Source: Kitasatospora atroaurantiaca
GTDB lineage: Bacteria; Actinomycetota; Actinomycetes; Streptomycetales; Streptomycetaceae
Assembly: GCF_007828955.1 (NCBI RefSeq)
Contig: NZ_VIVR01000001.1
Span: forward strand, 3,472,001-3,536,000
Direction of reading: 5' to 3'
Length of the DNA stretch: 64,000 nt
This document shows, one piece after another, positions 1 through 11,100 of the stretch. The position numbers and the translations under genes were made by a program. Every line of letters starts with the position of its first letter. Positions within the stretch are counted from its first letter, which is position 1. Under the pieces are notes generated by a model. The model saw only the letters and a program-made list of their open reading frames with translations, was not told where the DNA came from and did no database searches.

Positions 1-1
1 T

Positions 2-1435
2 CTCTGGGGCGGCCTCCAGCTGACCTTCACGCTGATCTTCCAGACCAGTGCCTGGATCAAGGTGCAGGTCCTGGGACGGCTGCTGGGCCGCCCGAGTGCA
101 CAGGCCGCCGTACGCAGCAACGGCGAGATCCTCAACCGCCTGCGCGACGACAGCGACGAGATCGGTGGTCTGCTCGAGTGGACCACGGACCTCATCTACC
201 GGTCGGTGCTCCTGGTGGTGGCCGTCGGCGTACTCGCCTACAGCGACCTCGTCATGACGATTCCGCTGGTCCTGCTGCTCGGCGGGCTGTGGGCCTCGAC
301 CGTCCTCAAGAACCGGGTGGCCCTCCTGCAGGCGGAGACCCGCGCCCAGCAGGGCCGGATCGGCACCGAGATCACCGATGCCCTGACCGGCATCCGCGAC
401 CTGCGGCTCTCGGGGGCGGTCGACGGCCGGCTGGCCGCGCTCGAGCAGCGCTTCGCGGAGCGCCGCAAGGTGCAGCTGCGCCACCAGGTGTATCTGGACC
501 TGCTCTCCGACCTGTTCCGCAACCTGGTCATGGTCGGCACCGCCCTGGTGCTCCTCACGGCGAGCATCCGGATCGCGAGCGGTGACTTCACCGTGGGCAA
601 GCTGGTGCTCTTCCTGACCTACGCGAGCTGGCTGGGCCAGCAGATGTACTTCTTCGGCAAGATCCTGGCGCGCTACCAGGGCGGGAAGGTGTCGTACGGC
701 CGGCTCGCGGAGCTGGCGAGCGGCGGCGAGCCGCCCACGGCGTCCGCCGACCGGTCCGAGCCGCTCCGGGAGCTGACGGTGACGGAGCTGACCTGTGTCG
801 CCCCGGACGGCGTGTCGGCCCCGCACCCCGTCAGCTTCAGCGTGCGGCCCGGCCAACTCGTCGCGATCACCGGGGAGATCGGGTCCGGCAAGAGCACGGT
901 GATCCGCAGCCTGCTGGCCCTGCAGCCCGGTGTGCTGGGCAGCGTCCGGTGGAACGGGACGGACGTCACCGGGAATCCGGCCTGGCTCAGCTCGCCGCAG
1001 GTCGGCCATGCGCGCCAGCAGTCCAGGTTCGTGAACGGCACGGTCCGCGAGAACCTCGTGCTCGGCGGCGAGGACATCACGCCCGAGCAGATCGACAAGG
1101 CCATGGCGGCCGTGCACCTGCGTCCGGGTTCGGCCGAACTCCCCCAGGGCCTCGACACCTACCTCGACTCCGGCGCGGCCGGCCAGCTGTCCGGAGGGCA
1201 GCGCCAGCGGCTCGCTCTCGCGCGGATGCTGTGCCGTCCCGCCGAGGTCTACGTCGTCGACGACGGTGACTCCTCGCTGGACGGTCCGACCGCCCGCGCC
1301 ATCTGGCAGACCCTGCCGAAGCAGTGGCCGGCCGCCTGGATCGTGGTCTCGCACAACGCGGACGTCCTCGCCGCCGCCGATCTCGTGGTGACCGTGACCC
1401 GCAGCCGGGAGGAGTCCGGCGTCCCGGCGCTGTGA
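2..1435 (+). CDS. ABC exporter, fused membrane and ATPase domains (5' end outside window)
   Basis: The reading frame is open from the first bases of the window, so the N-terminal part of the membrane domain is missing. What remains is transmembrane helices followed by a nucleotide-binding domain with Walker A (GEIGSGKST, around base 872), ABC signature LSGGQRQRL (about 1187) and Walker B ending in VVDD, where Asp stands at the usual catalytic Glu position, then a switch His (VSHN). This is the layout of homo- or heterodimeric exporters of the MsbA/NRPS-peptide exporter class. It lies 81 bp upstream of the Dap genes on the same strand, so export of the NRPS product or self-resistance is the likely role. 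The substrate is inferred only from context. Confidence 0.85.
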   Translation, partial: LWGGLQLTFTLIFQTSAWIKVQVLGRLLGRPSAQAAVRSNGEILNRLRDDSDEIGGLLEWTTDLIYRSVLLVVAVGVLAYSDLVMTIPLVLLLGGLWASTVLKNRVALLQAETRAQQGRIGTEITDALTGIRDLRLSGAVDGRLAALEQRFAERRKVQLRHQVYLDLLSDLFRNLVMVGTALVLLTASIRIASGDFTVGKLVLFLTYASWLGQQMYFFGKILARYQGGKVSYGRLAELASGGEPPTASADRSEPLRELTVTELTCVAPDGVSAPHPVSFSVRPGQLVAITGEIGSGKSTVIRSLLALQPGVLGSVRWNGTDVTGNPAWLSSPQVGHARQQSRFVNGTVRENLVLGGEDITPEQIDKAMAAVHLRPGSAELPQGLDTYLDSGAAGQLSGGQRQRLALARMLCRPAEVYVVDDGDSSLDGPTARAIWQTLPKQWPAAWIVVSHNADVLAAADLVVTVTRSREESGVPAL

Positions 1436-1516
1436 GGAACTCCCCGAGCGCGCAACACCCATGGTTCGACCCATGAGACATCACGGGACCGCCCAATCGA
1501 AGCACGAAGGAGCACA

Positions 1517-2494
1517 GTGGCAATCATCTCGGCGCCACAGGAACTGACCGAATCCGACCTATTCGTCGATCTGAAGCCGCTGCTCGGCCGGTCACTCCAT
1601 GTGAAGTGCGAAGGAATGAATTTCGGCGGCTCGATCAAGCTGCGGGCAGCCGCGTCGATGATTGCCGCTGCCGAGCGAGCCTCACTGATCAACGAGGACT
1701 CCGTCCTGATCGAGTCGTCCTCCGGCAACCTGGGCGTGGCGCTCAGCGTCATCGCGGCCAACAAGGGCCTGCGGTTCACCTGCGTCACCGACCAGCGGTG
1801 CAACGAGATCACCGCTGCCACCATGCGGGCGCTCGGCACCGAGCTGGTCGTGATCGAGGAACCCGACCCCGAGGGCGGATTCCTGAAGGCGCGGCTGGAC
1901 TGGGTGCGCCGGCAGTGCGCCGCGGACGACCGCTACATCTGGCTGAACCAGTACACCAACGAGGCGAACTGGGGAGCCCACTACGAGGGCACCGCCCCGG
2001 TGATCCTCAAGCACTTCCCGGACCTCGACGTGCTGTTCGTCGGTGTGGGTACCGGCGGCACCGCGATGGGGTGCGCCCGCTACTTCCGGGACAGCGGCAG
2101 CACCGCCCGGGTCGTCGCCATCGACGCGGTCGGCTCCGTCAGCTTCGGGCTCCCGCCGGAGCCTCGGATGATCCCGGGGCTGGGCGCCAGCGTCACGCCG
2201 CCACTGCTCGACCTGACCGTCTTCGACGACCTGATCCAGGTCTCCGAGCTGGACACCGTCCGGGCCTGCCGCACGCTCGCCTCGCGCGGACTGCTCTTCG
2301 GCGGGTCCACCGGGACGGTGGTCAGCGGCGCGATGCAGTGGCTGGAGCAGCACGACCCCGACCGGACCCTGCGGTCCGCCTGCATCTCCGCCGACATGGG
2401 CGATCGCTACCTGAGCACCCTCTACGACGACGGCTGGGTCCTGGAGAACTTCGGCCCCGAAGCTCTGCAGCCCCTGCCGTACGTCTCCCGCTGA
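1517..2494 (+). CDS. sbnA: SbnA-type N-(2-amino-2-carboxyethyl)-L-glutamate synthase
   Basis: Fold type II PLP enzyme of the cysteine synthase family. The likely Schiff-base lysine is K41 in GGSIKLR, followed by the substrate loop SSSGNLG and a glycine-rich phosphate-binding loop GVGTGGTAMG. SbnA condenses O-phospho-L-serine with L-glutamate to give ACEGA, the first step to L-2,3-diaminopropionate. The GTG start at 1517 is preceded by AAGGAG. The SbnB partner follows after a short gap, which is the usual pairing in siderophore (staphyloferrin B), zwittermicin and tuberactinomycin clusters. The 325-residue length is normal. The combination of family and neighbour makes the assignment firm; the exact phosphoserine substrate is family knowledge. 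Confidence 0.9.
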   Translation: MAIISAPQELTESDLFVDLKPLLGRSLHVKCEGMNFGGSIKLRAAASMIAAAERASLINEDSVLIESSSGNLGVALSVIAANKGLRFTCVTDQRCNEITAATMRALGTELVVIEEPDPEGGFLKARLDWVRRQCAADDRYIWLNQYTNEANWGAHYEGTAPVILKHFPDLDVLFVGVGTGGTAMGCARYFRDSGSTARVVAIDAVGSVSFGLPPEPRMIPGLGASVTPPLLDLTVFDDLIQVSELDTVRACRTLASRGLLFGGSTGTVVSGAMQWLEQHDPDRTLRSACISADMGDRYLSTLYDDGWVLENFGPEALQPLPYVSR

Positions 2495-2541
2495 TCCCGC
2501 AGATCCCGCAGATCCCGCTGAGAAGAATGAGGAACCACCCT

Positions 2542-3543
2542 GTGTTCGACTTCGACATGGTCCCCGGGCCGGTAGTCCACGAGATCCTGCAGGAGGACCG
2601 CAGCGCGGTCATCGAGATCGTCCGGCGCACCTATCTGAACCACGAGGCCGGGGAGTCGGTGAATCCGGACAGCTACTTCCTCCGGTTCCCGGACAAGCCC
2701 GACTCCCGGATCATCGCCCTGCCCGCCTTCCTGGGTGCGGACGTCCAGCTCGCCGGCATCAAGTGGATCTCGAGCTTCCCGGCCAACACCTCCGCCGGCA
2801 TACCCCGGGCCTCGGCCGTCCTCCTCCTCAACGACTACGAGACCGGCTACCCGATCGCCTGTCTGGAGGCGGCCACCATCAGCTCGGCCCGCACCGCCGC
2901 ATCCGCGGCGGTGGCGGCCACCGCGCTCCGGCCGGGCGGCTACCAGGGCACGAAGATCGCCGTTGTCGGCGCGGGCATCATCGCCCGCAACGTCTGCGAC
3001 TACCTGCAGGCGGCCGGTTGCCGGCCCGACGCCTACCTCGTCCACGACCTTCACGAGGAGTCCGGGAACTCGCTCGTCGAGCACCTGCGCCAGGACCTGG
3101 GCCAGGCAGCCGAGTTCACGGCCGATCTGGCGGAAGCCCTGGCGGCCGACACCGTGGTGTTCACCACCACGGCCGGTGTGCCCTACGTGGACACCCCGTT
3201 CAAGCCGGGCCAGGTCGTCCTCAACCTGTCACTGCGCGACCTCACTCCCGAGGTGATCCTCGCAGCGGCCAACATCCTCGACGACGTCGAGCACTGCATG
3301 AAGGCCAACACCTCCCCGCACCTGGCCGAACAGGCCACCGGTGCCCGGGACTTCGTGACCGGCACGCTCGCCGGGGTCCTGAGCGGTGAGGTGTCGCTGC
3401 CGACGGACCTGCCGGTCGTCTTCTCCCCGTTCGGCCTGGGCGTCCTCGACCTCGCGGTCGGCGCCTTCGTCCACAGCCGCGCACGTAGTGCCGGCACCGC
3501 GATCGCCGTCCCCGACTTCTTCGCCGAGACGCGTCGCTGGTGA
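2542..3543 (+). CDS. sbnB: SbnB-type ACEGA dehydrogenase (L-Dap synthesis)
   Basis: Ornithine cyclodeaminase/mu-crystallin family protein with an NAD-binding Rossmann motif (VVGAGIIARN). In the SbnB branch this enzyme oxidatively hydrolyses N-(2-amino-2-carboxyethyl)-L-glutamate to L-2,3-diaminopropionate plus 2-oxoglutarate. I chose GTG 2542, which gives a protein beginning FDFDMVPGPVVHEI as in the family and has AGGA 8 bases upstream. An in-frame ATG at 2527 would add five residues. The same frame stays open far upstream through sbnA, but that part is not coding. With SbnA it supplies L-Dap to the NRPS encoded downstream. Confidence 0.9.
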   Translation: MFDFDMVPGPVVHEILQEDRSAVIEIVRRTYLNHEAGESVNPDSYFLRFPDKPDSRIIALPAFLGADVQLAGIKWISSFPANTSAGIPRASAVLLLNDYETGYPIACLEAATISSARTAASAAVAATALRPGGYQGTKIAVVGAGIIARNVCDYLQAAGCRPDAYLVHDLHEESGNSLVEHLRQDLGQAAEFTADLAEALAADTVVFTTTAGVPYVDTPFKPGQVVLNLSLRDLTPEVILAAANILDDVEHCMKANTSPHLAEQATGARDFVTGTLAGVLSGEVSLPTDLPVVFSPFGLGVLDLAVGAFVHSRARSAGTAIAVPDFFAETRRW

Positions 3544-3599
3544 TTTCCCTGCCGTCGCCCAGTCGTTGACCCGACTGGGATTCCTCGAGGTGGACTGCC

Positions 3600-5111
3600 A
3601 TGATCACGTACTGGTGGCTCAACGAAATGCCGCCGATTTCCGGTGCACTGCGAGCCGTCTTCTACGCGGGACTGCTGATTCTCTGCATCGTCGACCATCC
3701 CTCACCGCTGCACTCCGCGAAGGTCATCGCCGGGACCGAGCCGGCCTTCTACACCCCGGTCGGGGCCATGCGCATGCTCGGGCTCCGTTGGGTCGGGCCG
3801 AGGAAGCTCTCCGTCGTCGCCGTTCTGACGGTCGTCGCCTGGACTGCGGCGACGGTCGGGTTCCTGCAGCCGGTCTCGGGGATCCTGACCTTTCTCGGCT
3901 TCGCATTCCTCCACAAGGTCAACGCCGGGGCGCTCGGTTCCAACCACTCCACGCACTCGGCGCTCTACGCGCTCCTCTGCATGAGCTTCTCGGTCTCGTA
4001 CGACTACTCGCTCGACGGGTTCCTGGCCCGGCACACGCACTGGCCGCTGCTGGTACCCGAGCACTCGGTCCTCGAGTCCGGCTTCGCACCCCTGCTGCTG
4101 CTCGTGTTCCTGGCGTACACCATCTTCGCCGGCGGTTTCGCGAAGCTCAGGTACGGCCGGCACGGCTGGCTGGACGGCAGCGCACTGCGGTACTACCTCG
4201 AGGAGTCGGCGGTGGCCGCCCGCTGGCCACGGCTGTCGCGGCTGCTGGTCGACAGCCCGCAGCTCTGCCGCTACCTGGCCTGGTCGACGCTGGTCGTCGA
4301 GCTGTCCGCGCCGGCCGCCATCGCGAGCTCCTCGCTGCGGATGCCGCTGATCCTGGCCTGGGCCTGCCTGCACATCTGCATCCTCCTGGTGATGATGCCG
4401 GCGTACTGGGTGCAGATGTGGTGCTACCTGCTGCTGCTCGACTGGCCCTGGATCCTGGCCGCGGTCTCCGGACGGCAGCAGGGCGAGGCTCCCGAGGCCG
4501 ACGGCAGCGGGCTCGGCGGGGCGGTGTTCACGGCGGTCGGGCTCCTCGCCTGCGCGGCACTCGTCCTGGTGCTGCTGCGGGAGTCGGAGCAGTGGCCCTT
4601 CACCAGCGTGCCGATGTACTCCAACGGGCCGGCCGCCGGGGCGGTACGGCTGCCGGCCCGGGAGGAACTGCACTCCCGTGCCGTACGGGCGAGGCGTGGC
4701 CGCCATGCGGCCTGGCAGCGCGCGTGGGTGGGGGAGGAGGTCATGGAGGACATCTGGATCACCCCGGTGGGCGACGGAGAGCCGAAACGCCTGTTCCACC
4801 TGCTGCACGAGCACGGGGTGGCGAAGAAGGTCGTGCGCTGGTCCCAGTACTCGAAGGTGGTGCGCAACATCGCCATCGCCGACGTCGCCGCCCGACCGGC
4901 CGGGTGTCTCGACCCGGACACGGCCGACCGGGAGTACCCCGCCACCCGGTTCCTGCGGACGGTGGCGCCCGTCGTCAGGAACGCGCTGCCCGACTGGCAG
5001 CAGTACGAGCGCCTCGATCTGGTGTGCCGGACCGACTCGGGCGGGGTGGTGATCGGCCGGGCCGGTCTGTCCGAGGAATCCGTCCGACGAGCCCCGTCGA
5101 CACGGCCCTGA
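3600..5111 (+). CDS. HTTM-domain multispanning membrane protein
   Basis: A 503-residue integral membrane protein with about eight hydrophobic segments in the first 300 residues. Motifs of the HTTM (vitamin K-dependent gamma-carboxylase-like) superfamily are visible: GSNHSTHSALYALLCM near residue 120 and AGGFAKLRYGRHGWLDG near 175. A soluble C-terminal region of roughly 200 residues follows. Family members are thought to modify or process substrates at the membrane, but actinomycete homologues are mostly uncharacterised. It sits between sbnB and the NRPS genes with no terminator seen, so it is probably in the same operon. The ATG follows GAGGTGG. Tailoring, transport or resistance are all possible; I do not assign a reaction. 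Confidence 0.75.
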   Translation: MITYWWLNEMPPISGALRAVFYAGLLILCIVDHPSPLHSAKVIAGTEPAFYTPVGAMRMLGLRWVGPRKLSVVAVLTVVAWTAATVGFLQPVSGILTFLGFAFLHKVNAGALGSNHSTHSALYALLCMSFSVSYDYSLDGFLARHTHWPLLVPEHSVLESGFAPLLLLVFLAYTIFAGGFAKLRYGRHGWLDGSALRYYLEESAVAARWPRLSRLLVDSPQLCRYLAWSTLVVELSAPAAIASSSLRMPLILAWACLHICILLVMMPAYWVQMWCYLLLLDWPWILAAVSGRQQGEAPEADGSGLGGAVFTAVGLLACAALVLVLLRESEQWPFTSVPMYSNGPAAGAVRLPAREELHSRAVRARRGRHAAWQRAWVGEEVMEDIWITPVGDGEPKRLFHLLHEHGVAKKVVRWSQYSKVVRNIAIADVAARPAGCLDPDTADREYPATRFLRTVAPVVRNALPDWQQYERLDLVCRTDSGGVVIGRAGLSEESVRRAPSTRP

Positions 5112-5135
5112 TCGTTACTTGGAAATGAGGATGTT

Positions 5136-8100
5136 GTGAGCGTGGACAGCGGGAAGAACCCGACCGGGATCGGGCCTGCGCCCTCGGCGGAGTGGTATCC
5201 GCTCTCGTCGGGCCAGCTGGCGATGTGGCTGGTCGCGCAGACCGGCGCGTCGCACGCGGCGTACACGGTGCCGGCCGTCTACGAGTTGACGGGAGAGCTG
5301 GACACCGCGGCCCTGCGCCGCGCGTTCGAGGACCTGCTGTCGCGGCACGAGTCCCTGTGCACCGTCTTCGGCGAGGTGGACGGCACTCCCGTGCAGCGGG
5401 TCGGCGAGGACCGCACGCTCGACTGGCGGGTCGAGGCCGTGGCCGAGGGCGAGGAGGTGGAGGGCCGGATCGGCGAGTTCGTCGCACTCGACTTCGACCT
5501 CTCCTCCGGCCGGCTGCTCCGCGTGCTGCTGATCGAGCGGTCGACGACCGAGCACATTCTCGTGGTGTCGGCCCATCACATCGCGGTCGACGGCTGGTCG
5601 CTCACGGTGCTGATCGACCAGATCGCCTCCGCGTACGCCGTGTACGCCCGCGGTGGGCAGCCCTCCTCGCCGGCCCCGGAGCTCCAGTACAAGGACTACG
5701 CGTGCTGGCAGCAGCGCCTCCTGGAGGAGGGGGCCTTCGATGAGTCCCGCCGGTACTGGCTGGAGAAGTTCGACGGCGGCCCGGAGCCGCTCGACCTGCC
5801 GACCGACCGCCCCCGCCCCGCGGTGCGCACCTTCGCCGGCGAGGTCGCCCGCAGGACCTTCCCGCTCGACGCACTCGACGCACTCAAGGCCCTCTGCCGC
5901 GAGGAGCAGGCGACGCTCTACGCGGGTCTGTGCGCGCTGCTGCGGGTACAGCTCCACCGGTACACCGGCCAGCGGGACTTCGCGCTGGGCACCTCCGCGC
6001 TGGCGCGTCCCGTCCCCGAGCTCTACGACCAGATCGGCTACTACCTCAACAGCCTGGCGCTGCGGGACACCGTCGAGCCCGGTATGAGCTTCCGGGGTCT
6101 GCTGCGGGCGGTGCAGTCCACCCTCCTCGACGGTCTCCGGCACCACGAGTACCCCTTCGACCGCGTGGTCCGGGACGCGGGCGTCGCCACCGACGCCAAC
6201 CGCAACGCCCTCTTCGACGTCATGGTCCTCGCTGACCAGGGCTGGGGCAGCCCGACCGAGTCGGTGGACGGACTCCGGATCCGGCACCTCGACGTACCCA
6301 ACGCCCACAGCAAGATGGACCTCACGCTGTTCTTCAAGGAGACGTCCACCGGGCTGCAGGCCTCGGTGGAGTACTCGACCGAGCTCTTCGACGCGGACCG
6401 CATCGAACGGCTGCTGGAGCACTTCGGGACGCTGCTGAAGGCCGTCGCCCAGCTTCCGGACCGGCCCGTCGAGACGCTGCCGCTGCTGACCGCCCGTGAG
6501 CGCGAGCAGGTCCTGGCCGGGTTCAACCGGACGGACACCGCGTACGAGCTCGACACGCCCGTCCCCCAGCTCTTCGAGCAGCAGGTCCGGCGCACGCCCG
6601 ACAGCCCGGCGACCACGGACGACCTGCGGACGCTGACCTTCGCCCAGCTCAACGCGAGGGCCAACGCCCTCGCCTGGACGCTGCGGGAGGACCACGGGGT
6701 GGGCCCGGGGACCCTGGTCACGGTCCTGATGGACCGCTCGGTCGAGCTGATGGTCGCGATCCTCGGTGTCCTCAAGGCCGGCGGCACCTACCTGCCGCTC
6801 AGCACCAAGGACCCGGTCGAGCGGCTCGAGGCGATCCTCGACGACAGCGGCAGCAGGCTCGTCCTGGTACGCGACCCGGACACCCGCTCGACGCTCGGCC
6901 CGTCCCGGGCGGTCCTCGACATCGCCTCCCCGGGCTCGCTCTCGCCGCGCGAGGACAACCCGCCGCCGCTCGCGGGGCCGGACGACCCCGGCTACTGCAT
7001 CTACACCTCCGGCTCCACGGGGATGCCGAAGGGCGTGCTCATCGAGCACCGCGGCATCGTCAACCGGCTGCGCTGGATGATCGACGACCTGGGTCTCGAC
7101 GAGACCGACGTCATCCTCCAGAAGACCCCCTACGTCTTCGACGTTTCCGTCTGGGAGCTGCTCCTGCCGGGCCTGATCGGCGCCCGGCAGGTGATGCTGC
7201 GCCCGGGCGGCGAGTCGGACCCGGCGGCGATCCGGGACACCATCGAGCGCCACGGCGTCACCACGCTCCACTTCGTACCGTCGATGCTGAGCCAGTACCT
7301 GGCCGCGGTCGACGACGGCTTCGCCGGGGTGCGCCGGTGCATCTGCAGCGGTGAGGAGCTCGACCGCGACCTGGCCCGGAAGTTCCTCGCCGCCACCGAG
7401 GGCCGGCCGGCCCGGCTCTTCAACTACTACGGCCCCACCGAGGCGACGGTGGACGTGACCCTGCTGCGGGTCGAGGACGGCCCAGGGCCCGTCACGATCG
7501 GGCGCCCGGCACCGAACAACCGGCTCTACATCCTCGGCGAGGACGACGAGCCGTGCCCCGTCGGCGTGACCGGTGAGCTGTGCATCGCGGGTGTCCAGGT
7601 GGCCCGCGGCTACCTGAACCGACCGGAGCTGACCGCCGAGCGCTTCACCGCCGACCCCTTCCGCCCCGGTGACCGGATGTACCGCACAGGAGACCTCGCG
7701 CGCTGGCTCCCCGACGGCGAGATCCTCTACCTCGGGCGCCGGGACGGGCAGGTCAAGGTACGCGGCTTCCGGATCGAGCTCGGCGAGATCGAGCAGGCCC
7801 TGCGCGACCAGCCGGGCGTCGAACGGGCCGTCGTCCTGCTGCAGCGCGACCGGACGGGCGGGGACTTCCTGTGCGCGTACGTGGAGGGCCCGGCATGCCC
7901 GCCCGCCGACCGGCTGCGGGACGGCCTGGCGCTGCGCCTCCCCCGGTACATGGTCCCCTCGCACTACGTGCAGACCGAGTCGATCCCCGTCACCCGGAAC
8001 GGCAAGGTGGACCGGAAGGCCCTGGTCGCCCTGGCCGGGGCCCAGGTCGCGACCACCGAGTACGTACCGCCTCGTACGCAGCTGGAGCAGGACCTCCTCG

Positions 8101-11100
8101 ACATCTGGCAGTCGCTGCTCCCGGTCGGCCGGCTCGGCGTCACCGACGACTTCTTCGTGGTGGGCGGCCACTCCCTCAGCGCACTCCAGCTGAGCTCGCG
8201 GATCAGCCGGACCTTCGGTCTCCCGATGACGGTCGCCGCGGTCTTCAAGCACCGGACGGTCGCCGAGCAGGCCCGGCTGATCACCGAGTCACCGGCGGCG
8301 CGCACGGCCCTGCCGGCCGAGCTGACGCCCCGTCCGCGGACCGAACGGCACACGCTCTCCTTCGCCCAGGAACGCATGTGGTTCCTGCACATGCTCGACC
8401 CGGAGAGCTCGGCGTACAACATCCGCGTGCTGGCCAAGCTCGACGGTCCGCTCGACCCCGAGGTGCTCCGGCAGGCCGTGCAGAGCCTGGTGGAGCGGCA
8501 CGAGATGCTGCGGGTGACCTTCGTCGACGCGGGCGAGCAGACCTTCCAGGTTCCCCGTACCGACCTTCCGCTCGCCTTCGAGATCCGCGACCTCACGGCG
8601 CTGGCCCCGGAGGCGGCACGGGAAGCGGCCGCGCGTGCGGTGCGGGAGGACGACGCGAAGCCGTTCCGCCTGCGGGAGGAGTCGCCGCTGCGGGTCGCCC
8701 TGTACCGGATCGGCGACGCCGAGCACCAGTTGCTCGTCACCCTGCACCACATCGCCGGGGACGGGTGGTCGCTCCGCCTGCTGATGCGCGAGCTGTCCGC
8801 GCTGTACATGCGGCACCTCGGCGAGCCGGCCGCGGAGCTGCCCCCGCTGCCCGTGCAGTACATCGACTACGCGGAGGCGGTGCGGCACCCCGACCACCAG
8901 GAGGCCGTCGACGGCGATCTGCGGTACTGGCTGGACCGGCTCACGGACGGCCCCTCGCTGGAGCTGCCGACCGACGTTCCCGAGCCCGGGATCGACCGCA
9001 CGGCGAGCGGACGGGCGTCCACGACGGTCCCGGCGGCGACCTTCCGGAAGCTGCGGGAGCTCGCCGACCGCACCTCGACGACCTCGTTCGAGATCACCAT
9101 GTCCGCCCTGAACCTCGTCCTCTCCCGCCTGAGCGACCAGCAGGACCTCGTCGTGGGCTTCCCGGTGGCGAACCGTCAGAGCGTCGAGCTGGAGGGGATC
9201 GTCGGCCTCTTCCTCAACACGCTGGCCCTGCGCACCGACCTCTCCGGCAGCCCCGCCTTCACCGAGCTGCTGGAGCGGGTCAGCACGGGCATCCGCGAGG
9301 CGTACGAGCACCAGGCCGCCCCGTTCGAGCTGCTCGTCGAGCGGCTGAACCCGGTCCGCCACCTCGACCGGACCCCGGTCTTCAACGTCCTGCTGAACTA
9401 CCTGGGCGCCCTGCGCGAGGAGGTCTCGATCGAGGGTGTCTCGGTCGAGTTCGACGACCACCTCTTCGAGCCCGAGGCCAAGTTCCCGCTCTCGTTCTAC
9501 GTGAGCGACCGGGACGAGGGCATGCACATCGAGCTGGTCCACCGGCCCGACCTGTTCTCCCCCGCCAGGGCGCAGGCGATGCTCGAGCAGCTGCGGTTCG
9601 TGCTCGAGCAGGCCGCCGAGGCTCCGGACGACTCCATCGCCTCCTACTCGCTGGCCGTGCCCGGCACCGCGGCCGTGGCCGCCGATCTGACGCAGGCTCT
9701 CCCCGAGCCCGAGCAGCCGCCGGTGACCGAGCTGATCGCGGAGCGCGCCTCGGCCGCGCCCGACCGCATCGCCATCACGCAGGGCGCGGACGCCATCTCC
9801 TACGGCGAGCTGGTCCGGCGCAGCGAGGCCATCGCCCGGTACCTGGTCGGGCAGGGCTGTGGGCCGGGTGACGTGATCGGCGTGACCGGGCCGCGCGGCA
9901 TCGGCTTCGTGACCGGTCTGCTCGGCGTGCTGAGGAGCGGCGCGACCGTCTTCCCGGTCGACCCCGCCCTGCCCGAGGGACGGCGCAGGCACCTGCTGAC
10001 GATCGGCCGGCCCCGGATGTTCGTACGGGCCGAGGACGAGGAGAGCACCGAGGACGACCCGATCACCTCGGGTCTGCCGACGGTCCGCACCGACGCCCGG
10101 ACCGGTCTGCTGCTGTCCGCCGCGGCGGACCCCGCCGTGCCGGCGGCGCTCGCGCCCGTGTCCTCGCAGGCGCCGGCGTACCTCTTCTTCACCTCCGGCA
10201 CGACCGGGACGCCGCGCGGCGTGCTCGGCCGGCACGGCTCGCTCAGCCACTTCCTGCGCTGGCAGAGCAGCACCTTCGCCATCACCGAGGAGGACCGCTG
10301 CGCCCAGCTGACCAGCGCCTCCTTCGACGTGATGCTGCGTGACACCTTCCTGGCGCTGGTGTCGGGCGGGACTCTGGTCGTCCCGGAGCCGTCGGACGTG
10401 CTGGGCGGGAAGGCGATCTTCGGCTGGCTGGAGCGCGAGCGGGTGACCGTGCTGCACGCGGCGCCCACCGTGATGCAGTCCTGGCTGCTCGACGCTCCCT
10501 CGGGATCCCGGCTGCCCGACCTGCGGTGGACCTTCCTCGCGGGCGAGCCGCTGAAGGCCTCGCTGGTGGAGAGCCTGCGGTCGACGTTCCCCGACAGCGG
10601 CGAGATCGTGAACCTGTACGGCCCGACCGAGACCACGATGGCGAAGTTCGCCTACCCCGTCCCGCACGGCCCACTGCCGCCCGTCATGCCCGTCGGGTCA
10701 CCACTGCCGCAGTGCCAGGCGATCGTCATGCGCGGCGAGGTCGTCTGCGGCGTCGGCGAGCCCGGCGAGATCGTCATCCGTACGCCGTTCCGGACGCTCG
10801 GCTATCTCGACGCCCCGGAGGCGACCGACGCCTCCTTCGTCCGCAACCCGCACCGTGACGACGACCGGGACCGGCTCTACCGCACCGGCGACATCGGGCG
10901 TTTCCGTCCCGACGGGCTGCTGGAGATCGTCGGCCGCCGGGACCACCAGATCAAGATCAGCGGCGTGCGTATCCACCCGGCCGAGATCGAGAACGCGCTC
11001 GTCGGGCATCCCCTGGTCTCGGCCTGCCTGGTAGTGGCCCACAAGGACCCGCAGAACGAGATCCACCTGGTCGCGTACGTCGTGGCCGGCACCGCGGACC

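Noticed and set aside
1606..2541. Upstream in-frame extension of sbnB through the whole of sbnA.
   Set aside because: The extension is out of frame with sbnA, has Arg/Pro/Gly-rich shadow composition, and the known SbnB N-terminus begins at GTG 2542.
5115..8252. A very long minus-strand open frame antisense to the first NRPS gene (over 1000 codons).
   Set aside because: High-GC codon bias on the plus strand removes stops from this antisense frame. Its product is low-complexity Arg/Gly/Val/Asp text, and the plus strand carries clear NRPS domains.
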